Part shown: positions 1 through 53,500 of the stretch, piece by piece
Layout of the letters: each line of letters begins with the position of its first letter
How positions within the stretch are numbered: the first letter of the stretch is position 1
Assembly (NCBI RefSeq): GCF_964019385.1
Contig: NC_088655.1
Coordinates: 19,059,296 to 19,123,295, forward strand
DNA from: Sycon ciliatum
Taxonomy: Eukaryota > Porifera > Calcarea > Leucosolenida > Sycettidae
Reading direction: 5' to 3'
Length of the DNA stretch: 64,000 nt
Program-made: the position numbers and the translations under genes
The notes under the pieces: model-generated
Database searches by the model: none
Told to the model about the DNA's origin: nothing
What the model saw: the letters and a program-made list of their open reading frames with translations, nothing else

Positions 1-16
1 AAGAAAAAATTGACTG

Positions 17-86
17 CCACCACCAGGACTCGAACCAGGGACCCTCGCTTGTAGCCAGCGATGCTCTAACCACTGAGCTATGGTGT
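17..86 (-). repeat. tRNA-like sequence (SINE head or tRNA pseudogene)
   Basis: The reverse strand has an A-box-like TAGCTCAGTGGTTAGAGC and a B box GGTTCGAGTCC at tRNA spacing. The anticodon loop lacks a clear U33 and the acceptor arm pairs poorly, so it is read as tRNA-derived, not functional. A similar copy is at 10455-10530. Confidence 0.6.
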
Positions 87-330
87 AGTCGTCAAATTAA
101 TCCTAGCCATAACTAGTAACTAATCCCAACCTTCACAGATGAGAACTACAGTTGTGGAAACAGCGCTGTATGGAGCAAAAACTATTTCTCAGTATCCACA
201 ACTTGGCGTCATGTTGCCGGTGTGTGAGTTCTGCTAGAGAGGATATTTGGTGGAGGCAGAATTAATCTATTGTTCAAAAGGCAGAAAGCTGCTGGTTGCC
301 TTTTTGAGGTTTGAGGAATTAGTATCTTAC

Positions 331-41398
<41,068 letters not shown>

Positions 41399-42429
41399 CT
41401 GCAGGGCAGAAAGGAAAACATGTAAATACATTTTTTTACTTTTCATGTTTATATGGTTTTCAATCTAGAACGTGAAATATGACTTCCAAAATGGAGCTCC
41501 ACATTGGAACGTGCATTTTCAATGCCAAAGAGGACCAACTCACGTTCAAGGAAAGCATGAATATATTGAAGTTTTACATGGCTGGGAAGAATCTGCAACT
41601 TATTACAAGACTAGATATGCATGCTAGGCCAAGCCAGATACATCCGCCAAGCATGTCTTGCTCTCCTACGCACAGCAGCTCGTAGATACATGTATAATAC
41701 TGTGACATTTTATTTTCATGCGCACCGCAAGCGTGCATGTATACTTGCAACAATTTTATTCACACAATATCTTGTATCAAGTAAGGTTCAGTTCATTCAG
41801 GGCTGTCTCCGTATCTCTCACCAACTTATCCAGCTGCGAATAGTCGTCGCGGAGTACTGAATCTCGTTCGTCACTCTCAGCGCTGCTGTCCGCATCGCCA
41901 CTTCGTGTCACGGAACGCTCAAACTCGTCGTCTTCGCTGCCTCCGCTGATGGCGTATCATCTGAGCGAAACCTCTTCACTTTCACCTGATTCTTCTTGCG
42001 GGGACTATCACAGGCAGCGGAGTATCTCTGGAGATCCAGCTGCCAAATATTCTAGTCGCTCGTGCTCCATCAAGAATTCGTGACGGGATCGTTCCGCCAA
42101 GAAATTATTTGTTCCGCTCTCTTTTCAGCGCATGATTTGCAGACGCTACCCAGAGCACAAACGCCTCCATGGGGGCTGAAAACGCCTACCTGGACGTCCC
42201 AAGTGCTTCGCGGATAAACTACAACTGCAATGACAACAAATTATAGCGAAGCCACCAAGAGGAAAGCACTTTCAAAGCGATATCGCAAGAAGTCTTTCCG
42301 CTTTGATCGCGGTGACTAAAAAACGACATTGGTTCGGTTTTTCGCAAATATTGGCATTTTGAAAAATCGCCAGGACCCTGGTTCTTGCTGCCGATGCCTC
42401 ATGTGACAATTTCACAAGAGAGAGTTTAG

Positions 42430-42533
42430 AAGCTTTGTCACAACTCTGAGTTTCACGTATTACTACGATCATCAGGCAACTGATGGATCCAAAACGGGCA
42501 GCCAGAACATAAGGGGGAGCAAGGTGCGATATT
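42430..42533 (-). repeat. Dispersed repeat with CTGATGA-stem-GAAAC motif, second copy
   Basis: Inverted relative to 36946-37045. The hairpin arms are kept (CGT...ACG) while the loop bases differ, suggesting the hairpin matters. Confidence 0.5.
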
Positions 42534-42615
42534 CTGAGGTGTGTCAATGTGACAATTTCAATATTTGGTCGCAGTCACTGGAAAGTGGTGATTGGCAGAA
42601 AATGATGGAACTCAC

Positions 42616-42746
42616 TATTGGTGACGTAGTTGAGAACATTCTGGTCAACTTTAACATAACCATTCGTAGCACTGGCACTGAGTGGCAGCACAAACACAAA
42701 GCTACACAAGTCCTCTGAAAGTGTGAACCGATTCTGCTGAAGTGTC
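42616..42746 (-). CDS. Candidate upstream exon of the modular gene
   Basis: A pyrimidine-rich acceptor ending CTCAG and a GTGAG donor bound a 131-nt open stretch that begins in phase 2 and ends in phase 1. It therefore joins in frame to the FN3-like exon at 41105-41398. The peptide includes FTLSEDLCSFVFVLPLS and is compatible with an extracellular beta-rich segment, but no family is recognised. It could be chance, because the evidence is only splice-like borders, frame and phase compatibility. Confidence 0.35.
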
Positions 42747-44021
42747 CTGAGAGGCAAGAATATAACACATGCAAGGAATAACAAACAATTATGCACCATG
42801 ATCAGCCATAGCAAAAGAGAAGGGAGGGTTTGAAAGAGCAAATGGCAAGCCGAAGTATGTCATCGCCGCGACTCTTGACAATGATAACTAATAAACTTCC
42901 AGGTTCAGCAACTTTGCAAAAAAAGAAGTCGTTACCTACTGATTGCACTACAACTTCAAATATTAATATATTTTGACGATGACGACTAGGTCAATGACAA
43001 CAACGATGACTACAACAATGCTGGAGACGACAAATGTGACGGCTTATGCCTAGCCCACTTTAGTACCACCCAGTCGACCAATTTCATGCCGGGGTCGGTT
43101 TCGGAGCATCGGTCCAAAAATTCTGCCTACTTCATGTAATAGTGTGGGCCAGTGTGGCCAAGGAAGACGAAATTAAAGATGATGAGAACAACGACAACGA
43201 TAACGATAGAGGAGGCGGTGGTGACGGAAGTGGCAAAGGCAATGACAAGAACAACAGCAAGCTAATACGGATACCGGCGGAGGATCTGGCTTTTCAGAAG
43301 CTCAAAGTCCCGTCCGGATTCCACAGGCATCCCAACATATGGCTGGAGAGCAGAACCGCTGAGGTGGGGGCTAAGGAGAGCCACCCAACTAGAGGTGGGC
43401 ACTCTGTACGTAATCATGAAGCGTTTAAAATTGGTGAGGCATACTTCGATGTCGCAGGAGGACTTCAGCTGGCGAACAGAGACTTTCGGAAACTCGGGTC
43501 CCTCTAGTGCGACTAGTTGCGCCTGTATAAAAGGCACCGGCCGATTATGCCGGCATAATTATTGGCATAATTTGGGGGTTGAAAACTTGGGAGCATAATT
43601 TGGCATCCTTTGAGGGGTGGGGGCATAACTACACGATTGTACCGCAGTTCTAATATGTAGGTTACACAATTGTGTAGAACCTGCAATGCACCTGATCAGT
43701 GCCGGTGGTCTGCATGGTAAAGGGCTCGGAGGTCATAAAGACGGTGCTTTCAGTGAAAGCAAGGAAATCATAACAATACAATAGTGTATGCTCGAACTCG
43801 CATTCTTCAAAGTAACTTACTTCTGAAGTAGTTTTATCACACTGATACAGTACATGCAGCAGAAGATGCAAGTGAATCAGCCTTTACCAGGTATCCCAGG
43901 GCAGACGAGATAGTGACGGGTAGTCCGCAAAGCTCGGCGTACATGTACATATTTTACTGTAAAGTCCACTGCAAACGCCCACTTACCAGCGAACGCCCAC
44001 CCCAGCAGGTCCATACTATTT
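42747..44021. other. No gene recognised
   Basis: Contains a GAT/AAC-rich low-complexity stretch (42975-43260), open frames without domains on both strands (43142-43507 plus; 43262-43537 minus) and a strong donor-like GTAAGT on the minus strand near 43822. More exons of the minus-strand gene could lie here but none could be delimited. Confidence 0.4.
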
Positions 44022-44582
44022 TTGTCTTTTTCAGGTCAATATGCCGTAATGACAGTATTTAAGGCGTTATTACGACCAATCATGGAGTACATGCCTCTTG
44101 TGTGGATGGGAGCTGCGCAGAGTCACCTCCAGCGACTGAACAATGTTCAGCGCCGCGCACTTCAGGTTATCGGCCCTCGTGCACACCTACCTAGCCTGGC
44201 CATCCGCCGTACTATTGGCTCGCATACCTGCCTGCACAGGCTGCATTACCTGCCTGGTTCGCCGCAGATGCTCTCTGTTTTACCACCACGCCATATCCCC
44301 TCTACCAGCCCAATAACTCGCAGCAAGCTCGATGGTTTCATTGGCTATGACTACCAGCTCCAACACCAGCTGCCTGCATCTGCCCCGCTGGCACTGAAGC
44401 GCTCGTTCCTACACTGCAGCATTACCAATTGGAACTCTTTCACTGCCACTCTTCTGTCCCAGCCTTCCAACAGCAAGGGAATGCAATCATTTAAACGACC
44501 TTTTATCGCCATCTACGAAGCACAAACTGGCTCTGGGCAGTCGAGTCGCTATGATGCTGTTCTCGTCTACATAGTATCATAA
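44022..44582 (+). pseudogene. 3' fragment of a CR1/Jockey-like LINE
   Basis: A 186-codon frame homologous to the thumb and C-terminus of the LINE at 25043-27340: MEYMPLVWMGAAQSHLQRLN, NVQRRALQVIG and NWNSFTATLLSQPSN. The catalytic reverse transcriptase part is absent, so it is a 5'-truncated insertion. The last about 200 bp before 44850 is probably its 3' untranslated end, with an (AAATA)n-like tail at about 44825-44850. Confidence 0.8.
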
Positions 44583-44912
44583 TTTCTCGGGCACACTCGC
44601 TGGTTTTAAGTCTTACCTTCCCTTATTTTTATGACCTGCAGAGTTCTATCTGTTGTTTTTTGGGGACGTGTTTATGACCGTGATGCCGAGACGTCAGGTT
44701 GGCCGAGCCATCAATACTTCACCATCACTGCTGCGTCTCAGTGCAGCGCCTGCTCATCGGGAGTCACGCTTGTCCTAGTTTCTGTACCATTGTCGTTCAA
44801 TATTTTTTTCGAGCTGGGTATGTGAAAATAGTGAAAATAAATAAATAAAAAGGGTTTTTCAGAGAGTTTGGTGGGAACGGGTGGCCGGGGTGGGGAGGGG
44901 CACTTTTAACTG

Positions 44913-45216
44913 AAAATACTTACAGAGTTTGAAGATTACGCTGGTCTTTGAAAATACTTACAGAGTTTGAAGATTACGCTGGTCTTTGAAAATACTTACA
45001 GAGTTTGAAGATTACGCTGGTCTTTGAAAATACTTACAGAGTTTGAAGATTACGCTGGTCTTTGAAAATACTTACAGAGTTTGAAGATTACGCTGGTCTT
45101 TGAAAATACTTACAGAGTTTGAAGATTACGCTGGTCTTTGAAAATACTTACAGAGTTTGAAGATTACGCTGGTCTTTGAAAATACTTACAGAGTTTGAAG
45201 ATTACGCTGGTCTTTG
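44913..45216. repeat. 38-bp tandem array, 8 copies
   Basis: Unit AAAATACTTACAGAGTTTGA plus 18 bp, copies starting every 38 bp from 44913 to 45179. On the minus strand each unit has CT|GTAAGTATT, a near-ideal 5' splice site. The related segments at 49808 and 59770 have one unit each. Confidence 0.9.
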
Positions 45217-45868
45217 AAAATGTCTACAGGCAGGCTGGTAATTTGGTTGTTTTCCAGAAATCTAATGCAAAAAAAACAGTGACAAGCAGTACATCTTACG
45301 AAGGACATGATTAGAAGTTCTTTGAATTACCACTAGGGCTTCTTCAGTCTCAATATGCACTTCCTTCGATTGGCTATAAGATGCCTGATTGACTGCGTAG
45401 CTTAACGGTCGCAAGGTTTCACAAAATTCAAGGGTTTAGATGCAAGATCTTGTACTTCTGCTTTGTCATCTTCCATTCATTTGCTTCTTCACAGTAGGTG
45501 CACTGTCATCGCCCCATTGGCCTGCTCTGGTTGCCAATTTAAATCAATGCAAATCAAATATCATAAAAAAACTTGAAAACACCAAATTTGAGATAATTAT
45601 TATTTTTTCAGCTCAGTGCAATCAAAAATTCTTGGGACACATTCATAGAGAATAACATATTCAAAATCTGACCAGAACCATTGTAAACTGGTACCCAGAT
45701 ATGGACTTCGATAAAAATCGTCCATCAAATGAAACCAGTCTTGGTAATTACACTAAGTGAGAATTTGCGGATTGGTGTGTGTGTTTAGGGGAGGGGGGGG
45801 GGGGGGGGCGGGTAGTTGTCCACTATCCAAAAAAAAAGATGGAATGTACACATGTATATGGCATTTCC

Positions 45869-46044
45869 TCCAAAACCTGCAAGAAGTCTCCTTGAGTGAT
45901 CTGTGAGCAGACTCCAAAACCTGCAAGAAGCCTCCTTGAGTGATCTGTGAGCAGACTCCAAAACCTGCAAGAAGTCTCCTTGAGTGATCTGTGAGCAGAC
46001 TCCAAAACCTGCAAGAAGTCTCCTTGAGTGATCTGTGAGCAGAC
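45869..46044. repeat. 44-bp tandem array, 4 copies
   Basis: Unit TCCAAAACCTGCAAGAAGTC plus 24 bp, ending GTGAGCAGAC. Copy C has a single diverged unit at about 60435-60480. Confidence 0.9.
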
Positions 46045-46374
46045 GGCTGTAATACTTCTATTGTCTATATAGTAGTAACCCCTGAACGAAAGGCGCCAGG
46101 CCGCACCACGTTTATTTTACATTACATAGTCCCCCTATTCAGCCATATTGGGACACGTTCCTGCACATTACGCCGGACCCTTCATCCTTATTGTCCGCAA
46201 GCAAACAATTTTCATGCAATTTTCTCGTCGAAAGCCACTTCTTCCGACGTGAGAGAGGTGAGCAATATGCTCCACAGATGGGTTTGCCAGGATCTGGAGA
46301 GTTCAGATTAGAGGAAATGAACTGTACATGAAAACGTGGTGAGGGATTTTCCCCTATCATCCTACAGTAAGATC

Positions 46375-46496
46375 GGGCGCCGAAGAACACCTCGCCGAAG
46401 AACGCCCAGCCTGGAAAACCGGCAAAATTTAAGAACAGTCTAGGCTGCGCTCGAGCCCCTGCGTTCTTCGGCGCCCGATCTTACTGTAGGAGACAG
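46375..46496. mobile_element. Tc1/mariner-type MITE with TA duplication
   Basis: A 122-bp element with TIRs CAGTAAGATCGGGCGCCGAA extending to GAAC, flanked by TA (46373-46374 and 46497-46498). The paralogous site in copy C (60826-60827) reads CCTAGGAGACAG with a single TA and no element. It lies in the left arm of a wider palindrome, 46325-46673. Confidence 0.85.
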
Positions 46497-46849
46497 ATTT
46501 TCGAACAAACCTACTACTTGTCGTAGCCCACGTATAATATTGCAGTTTTGAGGTATCAATGCCAACAAGTAGAAAAGAAAAGGACCGTAGGCTGCGACAA
46601 GTAGTAGTAGTTTTGTTCCAAAATCTGTCTCCTGGATGATAGAGGAAAATCCCTCACCACGTTTTCATGTTTCTTGGTCTTTTTTCTTTTCTATAAATTT
46701 CCCCTGGATCCCCATCCGAGTCCATAGACGTGAATGTAATAAAACAACCGGATACAAGATGCAATTAAAGCTATTCAACACACTCTACCTGCTTTTTTAC
46801 ACTAGAAGAGAATGCCCGAAACCTGGACTGCACTGAAGTGGAGCTGATG

Positions 46850-47690
46850 GCTACTGGTCTATGGAGTGGCCCTGGAAGGCCGACTAGCCACCTGCTGTAC
46901 CGATTGGGTCGCGGATAGGCGAATATCCCCGTGCAAAGCTTACCCCTGGCCATGAGCAGCACTTCAATGCTAAATTAGACGCCTGGATCCAGCAAAGCTG
47001 GCTGAAAACGCATGACGCAGCTGGCCATGGACCAACGGGCGCCATCCTCCCCCTGATTGCCAAGTGCCAAGAACGCAAAGGCGCCGACACCAGTTCGCCC
47101 AGTACTGGACTATCATGGTCCGAACCAGCTCAGCCACAGCGCCACCCCGGCTTCAACACCCTGTGTGTGAGGAGAAGCTGCACAGCTCGCGACAGGCTTG
47201 GGGTAGTTTCCACATCCTGGGCATACGGAAGGCGTACCTGCAGGTCCATCTTGATCCGTCGCTGGCGAGATTTCAGACCATCATCTACGACTACAAGCGC
47301 AGGCCAAATTATTTTCATGATGTGCATAGCCTTCAGCCTTGGGATTGCGCCAAAGCTGATGAGCCTGATCATACAGTACTGGTACCTACCCTAATGTGGA
47401 CAACTACGTTGACAACTTCTTTGTGTCTGTTGAACTCCTCGCCACGGTGCAGGACGAGATGGTGAAATATGGCCTGCCCACCAAACCTGCTGAATATTTG
47501 CGATCTGCGCGCGTCTTTGGTCTTCTGATTTAAAGCTCAAACGACGTTCTGCAATGGCGACGAAGCCCAACGAAGCACGATGTGTTCCGCTGGTGTGGTC
47601 ACCTGCTTGGTCACAACCCTGTTTGCTCCTGACTCAGGCCATACACTAGCTACCTGAAGAAGCTGGCTTACTAGCTCACTCCTGGGACTC
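46850..47690 (+). pseudogene. Decayed LTR-retrotransposon pol fragment
   Basis: Broken plus-strand frames contain RKAYLQVHLDP (reverse transcriptase A-box region), a NYVDNFFVSVELLATVQD stretch in the place of the YVDD box, and DVFRWCGHLLGHNPV as found downstream of it. Several stops and frameshifts. No LTRs are seen. It runs into a LINE fragment near 47690. Confidence 0.6.
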
Positions 47691-47694
47691 CAAG

Positions 47695-48870
47695 GTGCCA
47701 CCAGAAGCATTTAGCCCCTGCCAAGTGCTGTACTTGAGCAGGAGAACGCAAATAATTGGAACCCTGGGCAGAAAGCAGAGTGCTCCTGTGCCCTGCAGTA
47801 GCAGTGTTCTACAGGGCTCTGTCCTGGGTCCGATACTGTTTGGTATTTACACCCGAGATATCGCTTCCTTGGCAAAACCCGTACCAACAGTTCAGTTCGC
47901 CGATGATATCGCACTCTACTGTAGCAAGTCCACAATGACAGCAGTATCTGTTGCCCTATCGATGGCTGCAACAGCACTAGCAGACTGGCTGAAAGACAGT
48001 GGCCTAATTCTCCATGAGATGAAAAGTCAAGTCATCACAGTCAGCACCAGGCGGAGTAATGGCACTCCAGCCACCATGAAATGCCACCAAGCAGCCACCC
48101 TCCCATCCGGCTGAAGCGCCTAGTACCTCAGTGGCACCATTGACGACCGGCTATGCTTCGTTGAGCATGTTGCGACAATTGTCAGCAAAGTATCGCAGAA
48201 GGTTAGTGCTTTGTGGCGGGATAGGCGATGACTGGCCCTCGCAGCATGCATCGCCTTCATGAAAGCCATGGTGATGCCCGGCCTGCTATAAGGCTAAGAC
48301 TGCTACTACTCCTCCTGCCTTACAGCCCAACAGGTGGATCGGCTGCAGAAACTCCAGAACCGGGCATGGCTGGGCAGTGTTTGGAAAACCACCAGGTACT
48401 TCCGCTCACGTGCTCCTAGTGCTAACTGGGCCTGTTCCGGAGTAGTAAGATAGTCCGCCAGGAAGCTCTTACGTTTCTATGGAGGTGTATTCATGAAAAT
48501 GCAGGTCCACCACTATGTGCACTAGTCTCCCGCCCAACTGGAAGCAGAACTCGCCCTCCGGACTGAAGATGGCCTTCATCTGCCACAAACTACATTGTAG
48601 GATCCGGTCTGGCACAAACCGGTTTGGTTTCGCTGCCTCAACTCGCTGCCTGCAGCTGTTCGTGGTACCCAATTCCTAACGCAGTTTAAACTGGCAGCCA
48701 AACCCCATACTCTTGACCACTGGTATTCATTTGATTTTCCTCGAAACCTGTGCTCTGTACGGTCTAGCGCTATTGCTCTTTTTCAATTCTTCCTTATCTC
48801 TCTCTCTGGTATTCGCATTCCTGTTATTGGACGTACTTGCCCTTTTGAATCGCGAATTAAAATAAACACA
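47695..48870 (+). pseudogene. Decayed Jockey-like LINE fragment
   Basis: An open part (47695-48114) has VLQGSVLGPILFGIYTRDI and VQFADDIALYCSK, reverse transcriptase boxes B and C. Downstream, frameshifted pieces read like the thumb and the C-terminal FK-containing end near 48690. It ends at AATTAAAATAAACACAAGAA and then the hexamer array, which may be its 3' tail. Confidence 0.75.
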
Positions 48871-48872
48871 AG

Positions 48873-49115
<243 letters not shown>

Positions 49116-49139
49116 TTTAGCCGGAAAGGAAGCCTTGGT

Positions 49140-50200
49140 TGTCGCACTACCTTTGTTTTCTTCTATTTCTTATTCACATTATTATGATTTTTGGCGGGTT
49201 CGTTTACTGGTTGCCATGGAGACTTTTGCCTGTTGGTTCCGTGAATGTCAACAACGGTTTGAACATGCATCTTGCATGTAAAACATCTTGGGAGCAGTGC
49301 TCCATCTTCTCGGCTGTGACAATGTTGCCGCCAGCGGTGTGCTCAGGTGGCGGGCTGACTGTGTTGGCACCATTCGTGTTACCACTCCTATTGCTAAGGG
49401 TGAGCGGGATGTCAACTTCCTTACTTTGATGAACCCTGGTAGCATGCCATGTTAGATTTGAATTTCCTTTTTCTTGCAATGCGGACATGGCTTTTTACTA
49501 GGAGAGTCTTTCGCACTTCATTGTTTGTTGGCTGTAGTGGTAGCCATTGGTTGCTTTATAATTAAAATAAACCAAGGACAACTCGTTTCTTCTCTCTAGT
49601 AATATCACGGCAACGTGGATTGAGCACCAGTAGTGTGTCAACTGTCCAATGCTACTCAATAGTACCATATTGTATATGGAGATTAAAAATGAAGAAAAGG
49701 GGCTGTAGAAGTTGTTTTTTTCTTCAGACAGTTGGGGGGGGGGGATGAACGGGCAGCTATACATTAAAAAACGGATATATTCGTTCTTTGTACTCAAAGG
49801 GTTAAGTGAAAATACTTACAGAGATTGAAGATTTACTTTGTCTTTGAAGATGCCTGCAGGCAGGCTCGAAAGTGAGTCATGATGAAGGCCTCTGTTGCAG
49901 TAACAACAGTGACAAGCAGAACATTTTTCAAAGGAAACCATTAGTACGTCTTGGACTTACTAGTACGGTTTCCTCAGTGTCAAATCATATCACTTAGAAC
50001 CATGCAAGTTGGAAGGATGTTGGTGTGCGCCACCAAGCAGTGCTAGAGCTTTTAGCCAGTTAGTTGTAGAACGTCGCAACCATCGGTCAGTGTCGTGCAA
50101 TGCTATCGTAGGAGCTGATTGTTTAGTAACTGGTATCGTTAGTGGACGTTATACGTAACTTGAAGTTCCTCTAATTAAACAAACGGCAAGGAGACTATAA
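49140..50200. repeat. Segmental repeat copy B
   Basis: 49240-49700 matches 59070-59690 of copy C (GGGAGCA(G/A)TGCTCCAT, TTGCTAAG(G/A)GTG, CTTGCAATGC(G/T)GACATGGC, ACCATA(T/C)TGT(A/C)TATGGAGAT). 49800-49870 matches the start of copy A. From about 49985 the sequence matches the fold-back family at 57180-57725. Confidence 0.7.
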
Positions 50201-50201
50201 T

Positions 50202-50570
50202 TTGATAACTTGTAGTAACCTCTTTTACGGGCCAATAAAAAATAAAAAATCCAATCTGAAGAACAATGTCAATAAAGCCGCTCATAACGCTAAAAATCAA
50301 ATCAATTCAGGAAAATTCAATTCAATTCAAAGTCGTGACACATCCGGTAAAAAACAGCAAGAAATAATATCTCGGTGCAAAAGAAGAAAAAAGGAAATAA
50401 AAAGCCGCTTCATTTTAAAGGACCAAATGAAGAAAAGCAAAGAAATACCCACATCAGCGCTAAATTGCACCTTAAATTATAAACAAAAACATGACGCGTC
50501 CATTAGCATTGAGGACAATGCCATTAGCGAGGTTATACACACCACTGTTACATCCGTCCCTCAGCCATGA
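50202..50570 (+). other. Lys/Asn-rich open frame, doubtful
   Basis: A 122-codon frame of low complexity and AT-rich composition, antisense to the likely 3' untranslated region of the retrotransposon, overlapping its last codons. No domain, signal peptide or splice context supports it. Confidence 0.15.
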
Positions 50571-53500
50571 CTAGTGGGCGCAATGCATTTACCGGTCGAT
50601 GGTATGCAGAGCGAGCCCCTCTGATGCACATAACTGCAGCTCGGAGGAGTGCAAACGACAGACGGCATCTGACATAGGCCATAACCTCGCCGTAGGGCTT
50701 GCCATCATGCTGTGCCAGCATAGCGCATAATCGCTTCAAAAACCGCAAGCATTCTGGGGATGCACTGCCAGCCGTGGTGAAGACAAGCGGGGTAAAATTA
50801 CCACGGTCAACATTGGCAATCCTTTCGCTATACTGCAGCTTCTTTTGCCTCTCGTGCTGGAGAAGGAGGTCAGCGATGGGCTTCTTTGCTTACGAGGCGG
50901 CGTCAGGATGAAAGACTCGAATGTCAAGGAAAGTGTTCTGTGCCCTTGTCCAAAATCCACGTATGCGGACGTCCGATCGGGCATCATGTGCCGTGTTGGT
51001 GCTGGCAGCTCTGAAGACTTCGCCCTCCAGCGGCGCGAGCAATGGTTCCACAGACACGTCAGGGCACACCTCCGTGACTAAGTCCGCTATCATGTCTCGT
51101 ACCTCATTATGTCTAATGGTAGGGAAGCCCCCGGTTGGGCAGCACATCGCATGAGCCGCAGTAAAATCCTGGCCACACACGCATTTCTCCGGGACATCCC
51201 TCAGTGGCCATCCGTACCTCAGCGCAATGGCATCGCGGAAGTCGCACTTGGACAGACTGAAGCCGTGCTCACGCAGCGGAAGGGTGTGGAGCCAGCTCGA
51301 TACACCCTTGGCCGAAAGGTGTTCCAACTGGCGGGCGGCAAGCGGAGTAAGTGTTTCCTTGGCGCTCATATACCGCTGTTCGTCATGTTTTAGCCGTTCC
51401 GCCAGAGCTGCTGACTTGGCTCACTGGGCTGAATGAATTGCATGCTCTATCGATATCGAGGGCCTGGACCGGTCATTCTGGTAGAGTATCTCCAGCGTTT
51501 GATCTGATGTGATTTTCCTCGACGTCTCCAGAGCCCCATTAGCCATTTGAGACAGGGATGGCACGGCAAAGCCACCCAGGCGTGTGGGAAGCTGAAGAAC
51601 AGCCCATTCGTTGTCCGAAAATGCCTCCCTGCCAGTTACCGCAGGTATCAATACCGTGCGCATCATGTCATCCATCTGAGAGAGGCAATCGGCTGGAAAA
51701 GGTACTGTTCTGAGGAGGTAGGTCCACCGGCCGCGAAGACCATGTGTCAGGGCAGCATAGGCTGCATGCGGTTCTGTGCGCGCAACATCCGATAGTGCCT
51801 TTAGTTCCGTAATCCACTCGCCTACTCGCCGCCGCACATGCTCGGCAACAGCATCAGACTCGCCAATGTAGGAGCCTAGGTATTTCGTGGCGCCGGTCAC
51901 GATACGTATGCCAGTACCAGCAAACATATTGTAGGCTTCCTCCTCCTGCTCGGGCTTCACGAGAAGAAGCGTTTTCTCCGGGTTGGTGTTGTATCCGTAC
52001 AGCTTGCCTTGTTCCTCAACGCTGTCCCACCATCCACGGAGACGAGTCAACTGCCCACCCGCACCAGAATCATCTGCATACCACGTTTGCCGTACGGTAG
52101 GATGCACAACCTGCAGTGCCTGGACTAGAGGGAGCGTCGCTAAAGCGTAGAAGACCATGGACAACGGGTCACCTTGCGTAGTGCCCTCGTCGGACGAAAT
52201 CTCACCACCACCTGCAACAAAGAGTCGAGCCGGGGTGTTATACGAATTTTTCAGTATTGTCGCAATAGGTGGACACAGGTATTGTACATTGTGCAAAGCT
52301 GCTTGTCTGTTCAAGCAGTTGAAGGCATTACGTGCGTCTACCAAAAGAACAGCCTCGCAAGACTCATCATCATAAAGGCGTTGCATGGCATGAACAGCAG
52401 CTTCGATGCCCGCAGGAAGACCCGAGCATTTCTGTATGAAACCGCACGTTTCTTGAACATCTTGGTTGACAACTTTCAATATCGCTCTGGTAATGATGCG
52501 GCGCAGGACTTCCACAACACCGATTGGGCGCACACCAGGCTTCTTGTCCAGAGCCACAAGTCGGCACGCGAGAAAGGGTACCAGACCAGAGGGTGCAACG
52601 TTGGAACTCGCAAGGAGGTGCGCAAGTCCAGACAATGCATTGCACATATTTGTCGATGCGCCTTTAAATGAAGAGCACATCCTTCGCCAACAAGCCGAAT
52701 CAAGACCAGACGGTCCAGCCGAGCCCTCGCAATGCAGCGCCGTGTCTCGCAATAGTGAGGACGTGAGCGAGTCGAATCGGATTGGGTGGACGTTCTCCCG
52801 GGCACCCTGCAAGAGTACCTCCGGGGAGGCAGCCTGCGCTGCAGGGTGCTTCTCTTGCAATAGCTGGCGCACGGTTGCCTGAGAGCCATCAGAAGACGTC
52901 ACCACGTCCTCAAGCTTCAATGTGCCGGCTGTGGATTCGGGCTGCAGACTTGCAGTCATACAGTCGGCGAAACGTCAAACCGCCGCCTCGTCCTGTCCGC
53001 GCTTCCTGTCGCCCGAGGCCCGACCCCCTGTGCTGCGCTGAAGAGAGCGACCTTCCTCCAGTAAAGACTGAATGTCGTTACTTTTCCAAAGCCGCATCCG
53101 CCTCTGTAGATGACCGCTGTTTTCCTTGTCTGTACATTTAGCTCCCGTCCGCTGCAGCGTGAGAACCGGCAGGATGGAAAAATAGAATAGCGCATCGGTG
53201 TCGTCTCCGCCAGACTGAACATACTTGTTGATGTAGGAAGAGAGCTCATTAACAAGCTCCTTCCCAACAGAACCACATGGTATCTTGAAGAATGACTTCC
53301 TCCAGTGAACCACCTCGTCGTATATCTCCTGGGCCAGCGGAGTACTGGGTTCCATCAGGCCGGCTGTTGGGATGCCAGGTGCCTGTGCCGAAGACACTGG
53401 GCGTCCCCCACCAAGAGACACGTCCCGTTGAGAAGCGCCCGAGCCCTCAACCCCCAGCAACGCGATGGGAGGTGCCGTGGCCAACAATGGTGGAATGTCT

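Larger units (their letters stand above)
44850..46370. repeat. Segmental repeat copy A
   Basis: Similar over about 1.5 kb to 59700-60830 (copy C) and, near its start, to 49800-49900 (copy B). Matching landmarks include TACTTACAGAG, GCTTAACGG(T/C)CGCAAG, TGCAAGA(T/C)CTTGTACTTCTG and GGGACAC near the end. It has two local expansions (38-bp and 44-bp arrays) absent from copy C. No protein is recognised. Confidence 0.7.

Noticed and set aside
43662-43871. Further 5' exon of the modular gene with donor GTAAGT near 43822
   Set aside because: The donor is strong, but no acceptor and no in-frame extracellular module could be delimited.
44913-46044. CRISPR-like direct repeats
   Set aside because: The units are contiguous with no unique spacers, and the genome is eukaryotic.
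52173-52889. Plus-strand and alternate-frame ORFs across the retrotransposon
   Set aside because: They are shadows of the minus-strand reverse transcriptase frame, which has all the motifs.
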